From contig CANRNK010000003.1 in the NCBI GenBank assembly GCA_947631985.1, forward strand, positions 1-54,816: a DNA stretch of 54,816 bases, written 5' to 3'. This DNA is from an uncultured Lachnospiraceae bacterium. Lineage in GTDB: Bacteria; Bacillota; Clostridia; Lachnospirales; Lachnospiraceae. The first letter of the stretch is position 1, and each line of letters starts with the position of its first letter. Below are positions 44,435 through 53,316 of the stretch, in pieces. Under the pieces are notes generated by a model. The model ran no database searches, was not told where the DNA came from, and saw nothing but the letters and a program-made list of their open reading frames with translations. The position numbers and the translations under genes were made by a program.

Positions 44435-45562
44435 TTATTCTTCTTCAGCGATTACTGCATCAATATCTACAGAAACTGTATCTTCATCAGATTCCATTTC
44501 AGAAGCTTCTGGTTCAAGCATTGCTTTCATGCTCAAGCTGATTTTTTTATCCTGTTCATTAAAATCAACAACTTTTGCAGTCACTCCATCTCCAGTTCTT
44601 AATACATCTGAAGGTTTTTCAATATGTTCTCTTGCAATCTGTGACACATGTAGAAGAGCGTCAACACCTGTTTCCAGCTCAACAAAAGCGCCAAAATCAG
44701 TCATTCTTGCAACAACACCAGAAACAATATTTCCAACAGCATATTTTTCTGCTGCATCTTTCCAAGGATTTGCATCGTCAAATTTGAGGCTCAATGCAAT
44801 TTTAGAATTAGCAATTTCTTTAATCAGAACGCTTACTTTATCGCCAACTTTAAAGACTTTTTTAGGGTTTTCAACTCTTCCCCATGACATCTCAGAAATA
44901 TGTAATAATCCGTCTGCTCCGCCAAGATCAATAAATGCACCAAAGTCAGTTACATTCTTAACTGTTCCGTCTACAATATCGCCTTCTCTGATTCTTTCAA
45001 GCAATTCTTTCTGCATAACTGCTTTCTGAGCCATAATAAGCTGTCTGCGATCTCCAATATATCTTCTTCTCTTTGGATTGTATTCGCTGATTACAAAACT
45101 AATTTCCTGTCCATTATATTTGTTCAGATCCTTTTCATAAGAATCAGAAACAAGACTTGCAGGAATAAAAATTCTGATTTCTTCAACAACTGCACAAATA
45201 CCACCTTCGAGTACCTGTGATACTCTTGCAGTAAGTACTTCTTTGTTATTGAAAGCTTCTTCGATTCTCTTGCTTCCTCTGTCAGCAGCAAGACGTTTGT
45301 ATGTCAATAATACCTGACCATCACCATCGTTTACTTTTAATATTTTTACTTCCAGCTTATCGCCGGTCTTTAGGACGGTTGTCAAGTCAACATTGGCTGT
45401 GTTCGTATATTCATTCTTCGTCAGTATTCCATCTGACTTATAACCGATATTTAATATTGCTTCATCCGGTTTCACATCAATAATCGTACCCTCAATAACC
45501 TCTCCTGTGTGTATTGTCTTAAATGATTCGTCTAACATTTGTTCAAAAGTTAATTCTGACAT
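44435..45562 (-). CDS. rpsA: S1 RNA-binding domain protein (ribosomal protein S1 homologue)
   Basis: 375 residues with four S1 OB-fold repeats, at about 18-85, 100-165, 185-255 and 272-340. The third and fourth contain the typical TDFGAFIDLGG and TDFGAFVELETG segments. It binds mRNA and probably assists translation initiation, though clostridial S1 proteins are shorter than E. coli S1. The ATG at 45562 lies 9 nt after GAGGAGG and overlaps the end of ispH by 20 nt in another frame. In several Clostridia the two proteins are fused. The C-terminus is acidic. Confidence 0.93.
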   Translation of the reverse strand: MSELTFEQMLDESFKTIHTGEVIEGTIIDVKPDEAILNIGYKSDGILTKNEYTNTANVDLTTVLKTGDKLEVKILKVNDGDGQVLLTYKRLAADRGSKRIEEAFNNKEVLTARVSQVLEGGICAVVEEIRIFIPASLVSDSYEKDLNKYNGQEISFVISEYNPKRRRYIGDRRQLIMAQKAVMQKELLERIREGDIVDGTVKNVTDFGAFIDLGGADGLLHISEMSWGRVENPKKVFKVGDKVSVLIKEIANSKIALSLKFDDANPWKDAAEKYAVGNIVSGVVARMTDFGAFVELETGVDALLHVSQIAREHIEKPSDVLRTGDGVTAKVVDFNEQDKKISLSMKAMLEPEASEMESDEDTVSVDIDAVIAEEE

Positions 45563-46391
45563 AATTTTGAACCTCCTCAATTATATTATTTGGGGTAGAA
45601 GCCCCTGCGGTAATACCCACCAGTCGGACAGATTTAGGGAAATCTAAATTCAAGTCATCCAGTGTCTGTATAAAATAAGTGTTCTCACATTCCCGTTTGC
45701 ATATTTCATAGAGCTTCCGGGTGTTGGAACTGTGAGTGCCGCCTATTACTATCATAGCATCGACCTGACCTGCAATCATCTTTGCTTCCGTTTGCCGCTC
45801 CTCAGTTGCGTTACATATCGTATTCACAACAAATATATCATAACCTTTTTCCAGAAAAATATCAACTAATTCTTGAAATTTGTTATGGTTAAATGTCGTT
45901 TGTGATACAATGCACAGTCTCTCCTGTCCTATTGACACATAATTTCTTGCTTCCTCTTCCGATTCTATCACGGTCGCCGGCGTACTTGACCAACCTTTGA
46001 TTCCTTCTACCTCAGGGTGTCCATCATTGCCTATAATAATAATCTTTCTCCCATCACGGCTTTCTTTTTCAACAATTTTATGAATTCGTTTTACAAACGG
46101 ACAGGTTGCGTCTACACACTCAAGGCCTAAGGATTCAATTTCTTCATACACTTCTTCTGCCACACCATGTGACCTTATAATAATCGTTCCGTCTTTTATT
46201 TCTTTTACTTTTTCCAGACCATTGATGACTGTCACACCTTTTTTTTCCAGATCACCAACCACCTGGTCATTGTGAATAATTGGTCCATAGGTATATATTT
46301 TCTTATCACTTTCTGTCTGTTTATATACTTTTTCTACGGCTCGCTCCACGCCAAAACAAAAGCCTGCCGTTTTTGCAACGATTACTTCCAT
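45543..46391 (-). CDS. ispH: 4-hydroxy-3-methylbut-2-enyl diphosphate reductase
   Basis: Last step of the MEP isoprenoid pathway, giving IPP and DMAPP; an iron-sulfur enzyme. The three cluster cysteines are in TAGFCFGVERA (Cys 12), DATCPFVKRIH (near 96) and NTICNATEERQ (near 186). Other motifs are IIHNDQVV, SHGV and GGTHSSNTRKL. 282 residues, full length. It is 24 nt after cmk and overlaps the S1 gene. Confidence 0.97.
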   Translation of the reverse strand: MEVIVAKTAGFCFGVERAVEKVYKQTESDKKIYTYGPIIHNDQVVGDLEKKGVTVINGLEKVKEIKDGTIIIRSHGVAEEVYEEIESLGLECVDATCPFVKRIHKIVEKESRDGRKIIIIGNDGHPEVEGIKGWSSTPATVIESEEEARNYVSIGQERLCIVSQTTFNHNKFQELVDIFLEKGYDIFVVNTICNATEERQTEAKMIAGQVDAMIVIGGTHSSNTRKLYEICKRECENTYFIQTLDDLNLDFPKSVRLVGITAGASTPNNIIEEVQNYVRINF

Positions 46392-46415
46392 TCAACTTCC
46401 TCTTACTTTCGCAAC

Positions 46416-47099
46416 CTACTCTTTATTCTTATTTTTCAAACATGCCTCATACAATCCAAGAATTGAAGCGATTGATTGTTCGATTTCAAACTCTGAAGTG
46501 TCAAGCAAAATAGCATCCTTCGCCTTTTTAAGGGGAGAGATTTCTCTTGTCATATCTCGATGATCCCGTTCAACAATATCTGCTTTGATTTTTTCAAAAT
46601 CTGCATCCATGCCTTTTTCCAGAAGCTCTGCATACCTTCTTTTTGCTCTGACTTCCGGATCCGCTGTCAGATAAATCTTAAGATCTGCATCAGGAAGAAC
46701 CTGCGTTCCAATATCGCGACCATCCATTACAACATCATCCGTTTCGGCCAATTTTCGCTGAAGTTCGACAAGCTTTTGCCTGACATCACGATTCACAGAG
46801 CTCGCAGACGCCATATTTCCTACCTGTTCTGTCCGGATCAGCGTGTTGACATTCTCTTCATTCAGATAAACAATCTGCTCCCCATTCACATGCTGTATTG
46901 TAATGTCTGCTTCTTGGCATTTCCTGCTTATCTTTTCTTCTTCCAAAGAATCAATCCCATTTCTGATTAAAAACAATGCCATTGCACGATACATTGCTCC
47001 CGTATCAATATAGATATAATTCAACTTAGAGGCAATCGCCTTTGCCATTGTACTTTTTCCGGCACCAGCTGGCCCATCTATTGCTATTTTAAACCCCAT
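46416..47099 (-). CDS. cmk: Cytidylate kinase
   Basis: Phosphorylates CMP and dCMP. The P-loop is GPAGAGKST near residue 9. The DGRDIGTQVLPDADLKIYLTA segment and the RRYAELLEKG and ERDHRDMTREISPL lid region are typical. 227 residues, normal. The order flavoprotein-cmk-ispH-S1 is a recurring clostridial arrangement. Confidence 0.97.
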   Translation of the reverse strand: MGFKIAIDGPAGAGKSTMAKAIASKLNYIYIDTGAMYRAMALFLIRNGIDSLEEEKISRKCQEADITIQHVNGEQIVYLNEENVNTLIRTEQVGNMASASSVNRDVRQKLVELQRKLAETDDVVMDGRDIGTQVLPDADLKIYLTADPEVRAKRRYAELLEKGMDADFEKIKADIVERDHRDMTREISPLKKAKDAILLDTSEFEIEQSIASILGLYEACLKNKNKE

Positions 47100-47150
47100 G
47101 CTTTTCTCTCCAATCCAGTCCTTTCGTGGAACTTAACATCCACTTTTACA

Positions 47151-48470
47151 TTATACCTTATTTACCGACTCTCCTGCAAGATACCCTGTTGACCATGCAA
47201 TCTGAAGATTGAATCCTCCTGTCAGCGCGTCTACATCAATCATTTCTCCAGCAAAAAAGAGGTTTTTAATTATTTTTGATTCCATCGTAGATGGATTGAT
47301 TTCTTTTACCGAAATTCCACCCTGGGTGATAATTGCCTCGTTAAAACCTCTTGTACCTGTAACCGTCATTTCCCAATGCTTTATCATTTTTACAAAATGC
47401 TTTCTTTCTTCCTTACTAATATCGAACACAGGTTTTTCAGGATCAATTCCAGATTTTTGGAGCATAATCGGAATTAGTTTAATCGGAAATAAACCTGCAA
47501 TTGCATTTTTAAACTGTTTGTTTTTATGCTCTTCAAAATCCCGTAAGACCCTTTTATCAAGTTGTTCCTCTGTGAGTGCAGGTTTCAAGTCAAGAACCAG
47601 TTGCATTTCATCCTGATGATTTTTCTTCTTTTTCGCATAATAACTACTTGCTGATAAAATTAAGGGACCGCTGATTCCAAAATGTGTAAAAAGCATTTCA
47701 CCAAATCCAGTATAAATAACTCTGTTTTGATAGACAAGTGTTGCTCCCACGTTCTTAAGCGCCAGTCCCTGAAGTTCTTTATAAAAGCCATCTTTTAAAG
47801 TGAAGGGAACCAATGCCGGCTTTAAATTCGTCACCGTATGACCCAGTGTCTGAGCAATTTTAAGGCCCGAGCCATCTGCGCCTGTAAGGGGATAGGAAAC
47901 ACCGCCAGTAGCCAATATGACTGTATCCGCCTCCACAATTTCACCGTTTGAAAGTTTTATCCCGGATATCTGTTGTGTCAATTCTTTTTGTTTATTAACT
48001 TCTTTTTGTTCCTTTCCTTCTTTTTGTTCTTCAATCTCTTTTTTTCCTCTTACTTCTTTTGTCAGAACCGCTTCTATCTTCTTATTCAAATAGATTTCTA
48101 CATGGTTTTTTTTCAGTTCCTGTTCCAGTGTTCTGATCACATCTGAAGAATGATCCGTGGCAGGAAAAACACGTTCTCCCCGTTCTGTTTTCAGTGCGCA
48201 TCCCGCTTCTTCTAACAAGCGCATCACTGCCTGGTTGTCAAAAGAGTAAAAACTACTATATAAAAACTTGGGATTTGTCATTACATTTTCAAAAAAGGTC
48301 TCTGCATCACATGCGTTTGTTACATTGCATCTGCCCTTTCCTGTAATATATACTTTTTTACCTAGTTTTTCATTTTGTTCATATAGCGAAACTTTATTTC
48401 CATTTTTTGCTGCTAACAGAGCTGCCAGCATTCCGGCTGCTCCACCGCCTACTATAACAATATGACTCAT
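47151..48470 (-). CDS. HI0933/YhiN-family FAD-dependent oxidoreductase
   Basis: 439 residues. The N-terminal dinucleotide fold HIVIVGGGAAGM (3-14), then GRCNVTNAC, the HI0933 family marker, and FAGEMIDVDALTGGFNLQIAWSTGYLAG at the C-terminus bind FAD. The substrate is unknown; relatives have been called aminoacetone oxidase-like. A Lys/Glu/Gln-rich low-complexity insert (about 135-165, with repeated KEQKE) interrupts the middle and is encoded by repeated cttctttttgtt. The ATG at 48470 sits behind leader copy B. An upstream ATG at 48482 is part of the leader block. Confidence 0.88.
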   Translation of the reverse strand: MSHIVIVGGGAAGMLAALLAAKNGNKVSLYEQNEKLGKKVYITGKGRCNVTNACDAETFFENVMTNPKFLYSSFYSFDNQAVMRLLEEAGCALKTERGERVFPATDHSSDVIRTLEQELKKNHVEIYLNKKIEAVLTKEVRGKKEIEEQKEGKEQKEVNKQKELTQQISGIKLSNGEIVEADTVILATGGVSYPLTGADGSGLKIAQTLGHTVTNLKPALVPFTLKDGFYKELQGLALKNVGATLVYQNRVIYTGFGEMLFTHFGISGPLILSASSYYAKKKKNHQDEMQLVLDLKPALTEEQLDKRVLRDFEEHKNKQFKNAIAGLFPIKLIPIMLQKSGIDPEKPVFDISKEERKHFVKMIKHWEMTVTGTRGFNEAIITQGGISVKEINPSTMESKIIKNLFFAGEMIDVDALTGGFNLQIAWSTGYLAGESVNKV

Positions 48471-48543
48471 ACTTATTCCCATCTGCGTGCTTTGCACGCT
48501 TACAATCAAAACCAATGTGAAATAATTATAAAATTATTTCACA
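48471..48543 (-). promoter_or_regulatory. Structured leader element, copy B (before HI0933-type flavoprotein)
   Basis: Hairpin 1 has perfect 12-bp arms TGTGAAATAATT and AATTATTTCACA (48532-48543 and 48516-48527, plus-strand positions) with a 4-nt loop. Then come GTTTTGATTGTAA, hairpin 2 with GCGTGC and GCACGC (48485-48499, 3-nt loop), AGATGGGAATAAGT and the ATG. Hairpin 1 overlaps the stop codon of the RpiR-type gene. Compared with copy A, two base pairs of stem 1 changed on both sides. Confidence 0.65.
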
Positions 48544-49459
48544 CTTCACTCCTCATTAATGAATAATCCAGAATTGGCTCATCCTCTATAAAATTAATTT
48601 CATCATTCAAATATACCTGATAATTTCCCCATACGTCTTCTAACGTTTGCAAATTCCCTCTAACTTCCTCTGGCTTTCTAAGGCACAAAGCAACAACAAG
48701 TGCATTAATTACGCTAAGTGGTGCTACCAGCGAATCTACAATGGATACCATATCACTTCTTGCGATCAAATTACAGGAGGAATATAAATTCATAGGAGAA
48801 TGTACAGAATCTGTAATCGTGATTACTTTTGCATTCCGATCATTGGCAAATTCCATTGCCTTCAGCGTCCTCATCGAATATCTCGGAAAACTAATTCCAA
48901 TAATTGCGTCCTTTTCGTCAATTCTGATCATTTGTTCAAAAATCTCACTTGCACTCGTTGTATGAATCAAAACAATGCCACCTCTGATCATATTTAAATA
49001 AAAAGACAAAAATCCTGCTAATGGCTCGCAACTTCTTATTCCAACCAAATAGATTGTCTTGGCATTTAAAATGATTTCAACGGCCGTTTCAAATGCTGCC
49101 GGATCAAGACTTTGTAATGTATCATTTATTTTTTCCATATCTGCGTTCAATACATCTGTTAAAATTTCAGACTGGGAACTTCCTCCATACCTTGCTCCAA
49201 TCCTTTGCACTTTGTTTAATTTATTTTTCACCCATTCTTCCAGTGTTTTCTGGAATTCAGGGTATCCCTCGTAACCTAAGGTGAATGCAAATCTAACTAC
49301 GGTCGATTCACTTACGCCTACGGTATCTCCCAATTTTGCAGCCGTCATAAAAACCGCCTGATCATAATGATCAAAAATATAGGTAGCAATGGCTTTGTGT
49401 CCTTTGCTCATTTTTGAAAATGTTTCATTCATTCTTGTTATGATATCATTCTGGTTCAT
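48539..49459 (-). CDS. MurR/RpiR family transcriptional regulator
   Basis: 306 residues. An N-terminal RpiR helix-turn-helix domain (about 1-75, with GDTVGVSESTVVRFAFTLGY) is followed by a SIS sugar-phosphate-binding domain (about 120-250, with IYLVGIRSCEPLAGF and IGISFPRYSMRTLKA). It is expected to respond to a phosphosugar, but no sugar catabolic genes adjoin it. The start may be the ATG at 49471 or 49459; the second lies 6 nt after GATGGGA. It is 33 nt downstream of the TetR gene. Confidence 0.9.
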   Translation of the reverse strand: MNQNDIITRMNETFSKMSKGHKAIATYIFDHYDQAVFMTAAKLGDTVGVSESTVVRFAFTLGYEGYPEFQKTLEEWVKNKLNKVQRIGARYGGSSQSEILTDVLNADMEKINDTLQSLDPAAFETAVEIILNAKTIYLVGIRSCEPLAGFLSFYLNMIRGGIVLIHTTSASEIFEQMIRIDEKDAIIGISFPRYSMRTLKAMEFANDRNAKVITITDSVHSPMNLYSSCNLIARSDMVSIVDSLVAPLSVINALVVALCLRKPEEVRGNLQTLEDVWGNYQVYLNDEINFIEDEPILDYSLMRSEV

Positions 49460-49492
49460 CGACATTCCCATCCCACTCTTCTCGTATTCAAA

Positions 49493-50050
49493 TTAACGAT
49501 TTCCTTTTGCATATGCCTGAAAGCTCTCAATCAGGAGCATTTCTGTTTCCTCTTCTGGAAGGTCATAGTCTCCGGTAATCATCATGCATGCTGCGCCATG
49601 GATAAAAATCCATAATTTCATAAACAGATCGCCCGGATTATTGATACCAAGTTCTTTTGATTTATTTATTTCTTTGACCAAAAGACCCTTTTGTCCATTC
49701 AGAAGTTCATATAAAGTTTTTCCTCCACGTTCTGTCGTCAAAAACAGCGCATAAAAAAGGTGTTTTTCTTTTTCCGCAAAAGAAATGTAAGCCATACCCA
49801 GTCTGATAAATGGAATCGATTCATTCCCTGCGTATTTTTCATAATATTCTTCAAAAAAATTAGTTATCATACTAAAAAGTTGCGCAATCACATCATCCAT
49901 TCCCTGGAACACTCTGAAGATCGGCTGTGTTGAGCATCCGATCTCTAATGCAAGTTTTCTCGCTGTTACTTCTTGCATCCCGTCTCTTTTTGCTATTTGA
50001 AAAGCTGCTGCTAAAATATCTTCTTTTGTTATTTTTTCTTTTCTCGCCAT
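49493..50050 (-). CDS. TetR family transcriptional regulator
   Basis: 185 residues. The N-terminal helix-turn-helix is at about 10-55 (ILAAAFQIAKRDGMQEVTARKLALEIGCSTQPIFRVF), followed by an all-helical ligand domain of unknown specificity. The divergent DUF1622 gene and its own promoter are likely targets. A palindrome at 50101-50114 just downstream of its minus-10 may be the operator. GGGAGGAAGT precedes the ATG. Confidence 0.92.
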   Translation of the reverse strand: MARKEKITKEDILAAAFQIAKRDGMQEVTARKLALEIGCSTQPIFRVFQGMDDVIAQLFSMITNFFEEYYEKYAGNESIPFIRLGMAYISFAEKEKHLFYALFLTTERGGKTLYELLNGQKGLLVKEINKSKELGINNPGDLFMKLWIFIHGAACMMITGDYDLPEEETEMLLIESFQAYAKGNR

Positions 50051-50100
50051 ACTTCCTCCCTGGTCCCAGTTGATTCTTGTTGTTGCAGTACATTCTTCTG

Positions 50101-50114
50101 ATAACAGTTGTTAT
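50101..50114. promoter_or_regulatory. Possible operator of the TetR-type regulator
   Basis: ATAACA and TGTTAT arms surround a 2-bp centre, next to the minus-10 box of the tetR-type gene. Position suits autorepression; no experimental or comparative support. Confidence 0.35.
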
Positions 50115-50141
50115 TCTATACTGAATTCTATCCTAAGTCAA
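50113..50141 (-). promoter_or_regulatory. Promoter of the TetR-type gene
   Basis: TTGACT (50136-50141) and TAGAAT (50113-50118) are 17 bp apart on the minus strand, 63 bp before the gene. Confidence 0.65.
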
Positions 50142-50309
50142 GCAAAAGCCGAGAAAGCCTATTCTGTCAGCATAACTTTACGTGAAAGAACTCACATCAT
50201 TCTTTTACTGATTCTTATGCCGATTCTCATGCTGATTTTTTTATTGACTTTCTTACACCTATGCGTAATGATAGAATTAAAGTTTTGCATGAGAAAAGGA
50301 GCGACGCCC

Positions 50310-50630
50310 ATGTATGAAATACTGGAACTTGTATTAACAACAATCACCAATTATGCGATTCTTCTCTTTGAGTTTACTGGCGTCATCATTATTATCATCG
50401 CCTGTTTAAAGGGAATATGGGAGTATGGTTCAAGGCATCCTGAGACAAGACTGCATCTTGCACAAGGCCTACTTATGGGCCTCGAGTTTAAACTCGGAAG
50501 TGAAATCCTACGTACCGTACTGGTACGCGAGCTTCGTGAAATCTTTATTGTCGCAAGTATTATTGCGTTACGTGCTTTGCTTACTTTTTTAATTCATTGG
50601 GAAATCAAGAACGAGCAAAGTGAGATCTAA
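50310..50630 (+). CDS. DUF1622 family membrane protein
   Basis: 106 residues of unknown function. A membrane segment at about 12-35 is followed by the family-typical GLLMGLEFKLGSEILRTV amphipathic stretch and a second hydrophobic segment near 75-95 (VASIIALRALLTFLIHW). The ATG at 50310 is 8 nt after AGGAG; reading further upstream gives an unlikely hydrophobic extension with no binding site. Divergent from the TetR gene; a weak TTGACT lies at 50244-50249 with no clear minus-10. A terminator follows. Confidence 0.82.
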   Translation: MYEILELVLTTITNYAILLFEFTGVIIIIIACLKGIWEYGSRHPETRLHLAQGLLMGLEFKLGSEILRTVLVRELREIFIVASIIALRALLTFLIHWEIKNEQSEI

Positions 50631-50640
50631 GTACCAACGC

Positions 50641-50677
50641 AAAAATCGCCTCCTCTTTACGAGAAGGCGATTTTTTT
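50641..50677. terminator. Bidirectional terminator between DUF1622 gene and oadA
   Basis: The stem AAAATCGCCT and AGGCGATTTT is flanked by A and T runs. It overlaps the oadA stop codon. Confidence 0.88.
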
Positions 50678-52088
50678 ATACTGGATATGCTCCGTTTTTT
50701 GTATCTGCGGCAGTCATATCAACTTTTTCCTGCTGTGCCTGACGATATTTAAAGAAGTCAACTGCAACCTGTGGGAACAAAGCATAAGTAAGAACATCTT
50801 CATCCTGCTGTTTCCATTCTTTCATTTCAGATTCAATTTTCTCTAATTCGTTTGTTAAAAGATCTGCTGGACGACATGTAATTACTGTTTCACCAGGAAT
50901 AACTTTATCCTGCACTTCTTTGTTGAAAGGCTGTACTGTCTGTCCATATTCTCCACGAAGTACTGCTTTTGTTTCTTTGGTCGCCATTTTGTAGCGTTCT
51001 CCCATAAGAACATTAAACACTGCCTGTGTTCCAACAATCTGTGATGAAGGAGTTACAAGTGGTGGTTCTCCAAGATCTTTACGAACTCTTGGAATTTCAT
51101 TTAATACTTCATAATATTTGTCTTCTGCATTCTGCTCTTTCAACTGGGAAACCATGTTTGAAAGCATACCACCTGGTACCTGATACAGAAGTGTCTTAAT
51201 ATCTACACCCATTACTTTTGGATTCAGTAATCCATCTGCAAGACATTCATCTCTAAATGGTCTAAAATAATCTGCGATTTCTGCAAGAAGCTTCTGATCA
51301 TATCCTGTATCAAATGCCGTTCCTTTAAACGTCTCAACCATAACTTCTGTTGCCGGCTGAGAGGTCCCCATTGCAAATGGTGAAATCGCACAGTCAAGAA
51401 CATCTACTCCTGCTTCCACTGCTTTTAGGTATGTCATTCCTGCAACACCTGAAGTGTAATGTGTGTGAAGCTGAATTGGAAGTTTCGTAGCACTCTTCAG
51501 TGATTTCACAAGTTCTTCTGCTTTGTAGGGAAGAAGTAATCCAGCCATATCTTTGATACAGATTGAATCTGCTCCCATTTCTTCTATTTTTTTTGCCATC
51601 GTCATCCAATAGTCAAGTGTATAATCTTCACCTAATGTATAGGCTAACGCAACCTGAGCATGTCCCTGCTCTTTGTTTGCTGCCTTTACGGCACACTCAA
51701 GGTTTCTAAGGTCATTAAAACAGTCAAAGATTCTGATGATATCAATTCCGTTCGCAATTGATTTCTGCACAAAGTACTCAACCACATCATCAGCGTAATG
51801 ACGGTATCCAAGAATATTCTGTCCTCTGAATAACATCTGTAATTTTGAATTTTTAAACCCTGCTCTTAATTTACGAAGTCTTTCCCATGGATCTTCTTTC
51901 AGGAAACGAAGCGATGCGTCAAAAGTTGCGCCTCCCCAACATTCCACTGAATGATATCCAACTTTATCCATAGTCTCTATAATTGGAAGCATTAACTCCG
52001 TTGGCATTCTAGTCGCAATTAAGGACTGATGCGCATCACGAAGAATTGTTTCTGTGATTCCAATTGGTTTTTTAATCTGATCTGACAT
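50676..52088 (-). CDS. oadA: Oxaloacetate decarboxylase alpha subunit (carboxyltransferase, no biotin domain)
   Basis: 470 residues. The TIM-barrel carboxyltransferase carries TETILRDAHQSLIATRM (metal-binding Asp), CWGGATFDASLRFL and the LHTHYTSGVAGM histidine motif. The conserved C-terminal helical domain is present, but the biotinyl domain found at the end of classical OadA is missing. The separate biotin carrier at 53317-53694 replaces it. It moves carboxyl from oxaloacetate to biotin, or the reverse. Last gene of the cluster, 24 nt after oadB. Confidence 0.93.
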   Translation of the reverse strand: MSDQIKKPIGITETILRDAHQSLIATRMPTELMLPIIETMDKVGYHSVECWGGATFDASLRFLKEDPWERLRKLRAGFKNSKLQMLFRGQNILGYRHYADDVVEYFVQKSIANGIDIIRIFDCFNDLRNLECAVKAANKEQGHAQVALAYTLGEDYTLDYWMTMAKKIEEMGADSICIKDMAGLLLPYKAEELVKSLKSATKLPIQLHTHYTSGVAGMTYLKAVEAGVDVLDCAISPFAMGTSQPATEVMVETFKGTAFDTGYDQKLLAEIADYFRPFRDECLADGLLNPKVMGVDIKTLLYQVPGGMLSNMVSQLKEQNAEDKYYEVLNEIPRVRKDLGEPPLVTPSSQIVGTQAVFNVLMGERYKMATKETKAVLRGEYGQTVQPFNKEVQDKVIPGETVITCRPADLLTNELEKIESEMKEWKQQDEDVLTYALFPQVAVDFFKYRQAQQEKVDMTAADTKNGAYPV

Positions 52089-52112
52089 ATTCTATTTCCT
52101 CCTTTATATGAT

Positions 52113-53261
52113 TTATACGATACCAAAAATCGCCATGAAGGTTCCGGCAACAACAGCCGTTCCGATAACTCCCGCAACGTTAGGACCCATAGCATGCATT
52201 AATAGGAAATTGGTTGGATCTGATTCCGCTCCCACTTTCTGAGATACTCTGGCTGCCATCGGAACAGCAGAAACACCAGCTGAGCCAATCAAAGGATTTA
52301 CCTTTCCACCAGTCAATACACACATGAGTTTTCCAAATAAAACACCAGCTGCTGTACCAAACGAAAATGCAATTAAACCTAATACTACAATTTTAAGAGT
52401 GTCTGCGTTTAAGAATGCTTCCGCACTTGTTGTTGCCCCAACTGAGGTTCCAAGTAAAATAACAACAATATACATTAATGCATTGGATGCTGTTTCTGTC
52501 AACTGTCTAACAACCCCTGATTCCCTAAAAAGGTTCCCTAACATTAACATACCAACAAGGGGGGCTGTAGTTGGAAGAATCATACATACTACAACTGTAA
52601 CAATAATTGGGAATAAGATTTTTTCTAATTTTGAAACAGGACGTAACTGTTCCATTTTAATTTTACGTTCTTTGTCTGTTGTAAGTAATTTCATAATAGG
52701 CGGCTGAATAATCGGCACCAGTGACATATAAGAATATGCCGCTACAGCGATCGGACCAAGAAGTGCAGTCTGTCCCAGTTTTCCTGCAAGGAAAATGGAA
52801 GTAGGTCCATCTGCTCCACCAATAATGGAAATCGCCGCTGCTGCTTTATCATTAAATCCAAGTGCAATTGCGCCAAAATATGCTGTGAAAATACCAAACT
52901 GAGCTGCCGCTCCCAATAAAAAGCTCTTGGGGTTTGCAATCAATGGACCAAAATCTGTCATGGCACCAACGCCAAGGAAAATAAGGGATGGTAAAATCGC
53001 CCATTCATCTAATAAGTAGAAATAATAGAGCAAACCTCCTGCTTCCCCATTTTCACCCATATGCATCATAATATCAGGATAAATATTAACTAGCAACATA
53101 CCAAAAGCGATTGGAACCAATAATAACGGTTCGTAATCTTTTCTAATTGCCAGATAGAGAAATACACAAGCCACTGCAATCATGACATAATTCCCAACTG
53201 TTAAGTTGAAAAAAGCTGTTTGATGCAATAAGTTGTCTATTGTATTTGCAATGTAAGACAT
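52113..53261 (-). CDS. oadB: Sodium-pumping decarboxylase beta subunit
   Basis: 382-residue integral membrane protein of the OadB/MmdB/GcdB family. It decarboxylates carboxybiotin and exports Na+. GGADGPTSIFLAGKL and GSAGVSAVPMAARVSQ are the family signatures containing the Na+-binding Asp and Ser regions. The N-terminal part before residue 40 holds an extra hydrophobic segment. It cannot be assigned to one decarboxylase by sequence alone. Confidence 0.95.
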   Translation of the reverse strand: MSYIANTIDNLLHQTAFFNLTVGNYVMIAVACVFLYLAIRKDYEPLLLVPIAFGMLLVNIYPDIMMHMGENGEAGGLLYYFYLLDEWAILPSLIFLGVGAMTDFGPLIANPKSFLLGAAAQFGIFTAYFGAIALGFNDKAAAAISIIGGADGPTSIFLAGKLGQTALLGPIAVAAYSYMSLVPIIQPPIMKLLTTDKERKIKMEQLRPVSKLEKILFPIIVTVVVCMILPTTAPLVGMLMLGNLFRESGVVRQLTETASNALMYIVVILLGTSVGATTSAEAFLNADTLKIVVLGLIAFSFGTAAGVLFGKLMCVLTGGKVNPLIGSAGVSAVPMAARVSQKVGAESDPTNFLLMHAMGPNVAGVIGTAVVAGTFMAIFGIV

Positions 53262-53316
53262 GTAGTTGACCTCCTATTTTTTTCAGGAATATATTGCCGG
53301 TGAGCAAATACTCTCC

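Noticed and set aside
45543..45580. Frameshift splitting a fused IspH-S1 protein
   Set aside because: IspH ends at its normal length, and the S1 gene has its own strong binding site and ATG, so two genes are more likely.
50070..50309. N-terminal extension of the DUF1622 protein by 80 residues
   Set aside because: The upstream part has no ribosome binding site, crosses the tetR promoter, and the ATG at 50310 has a well-spaced AGGAG.
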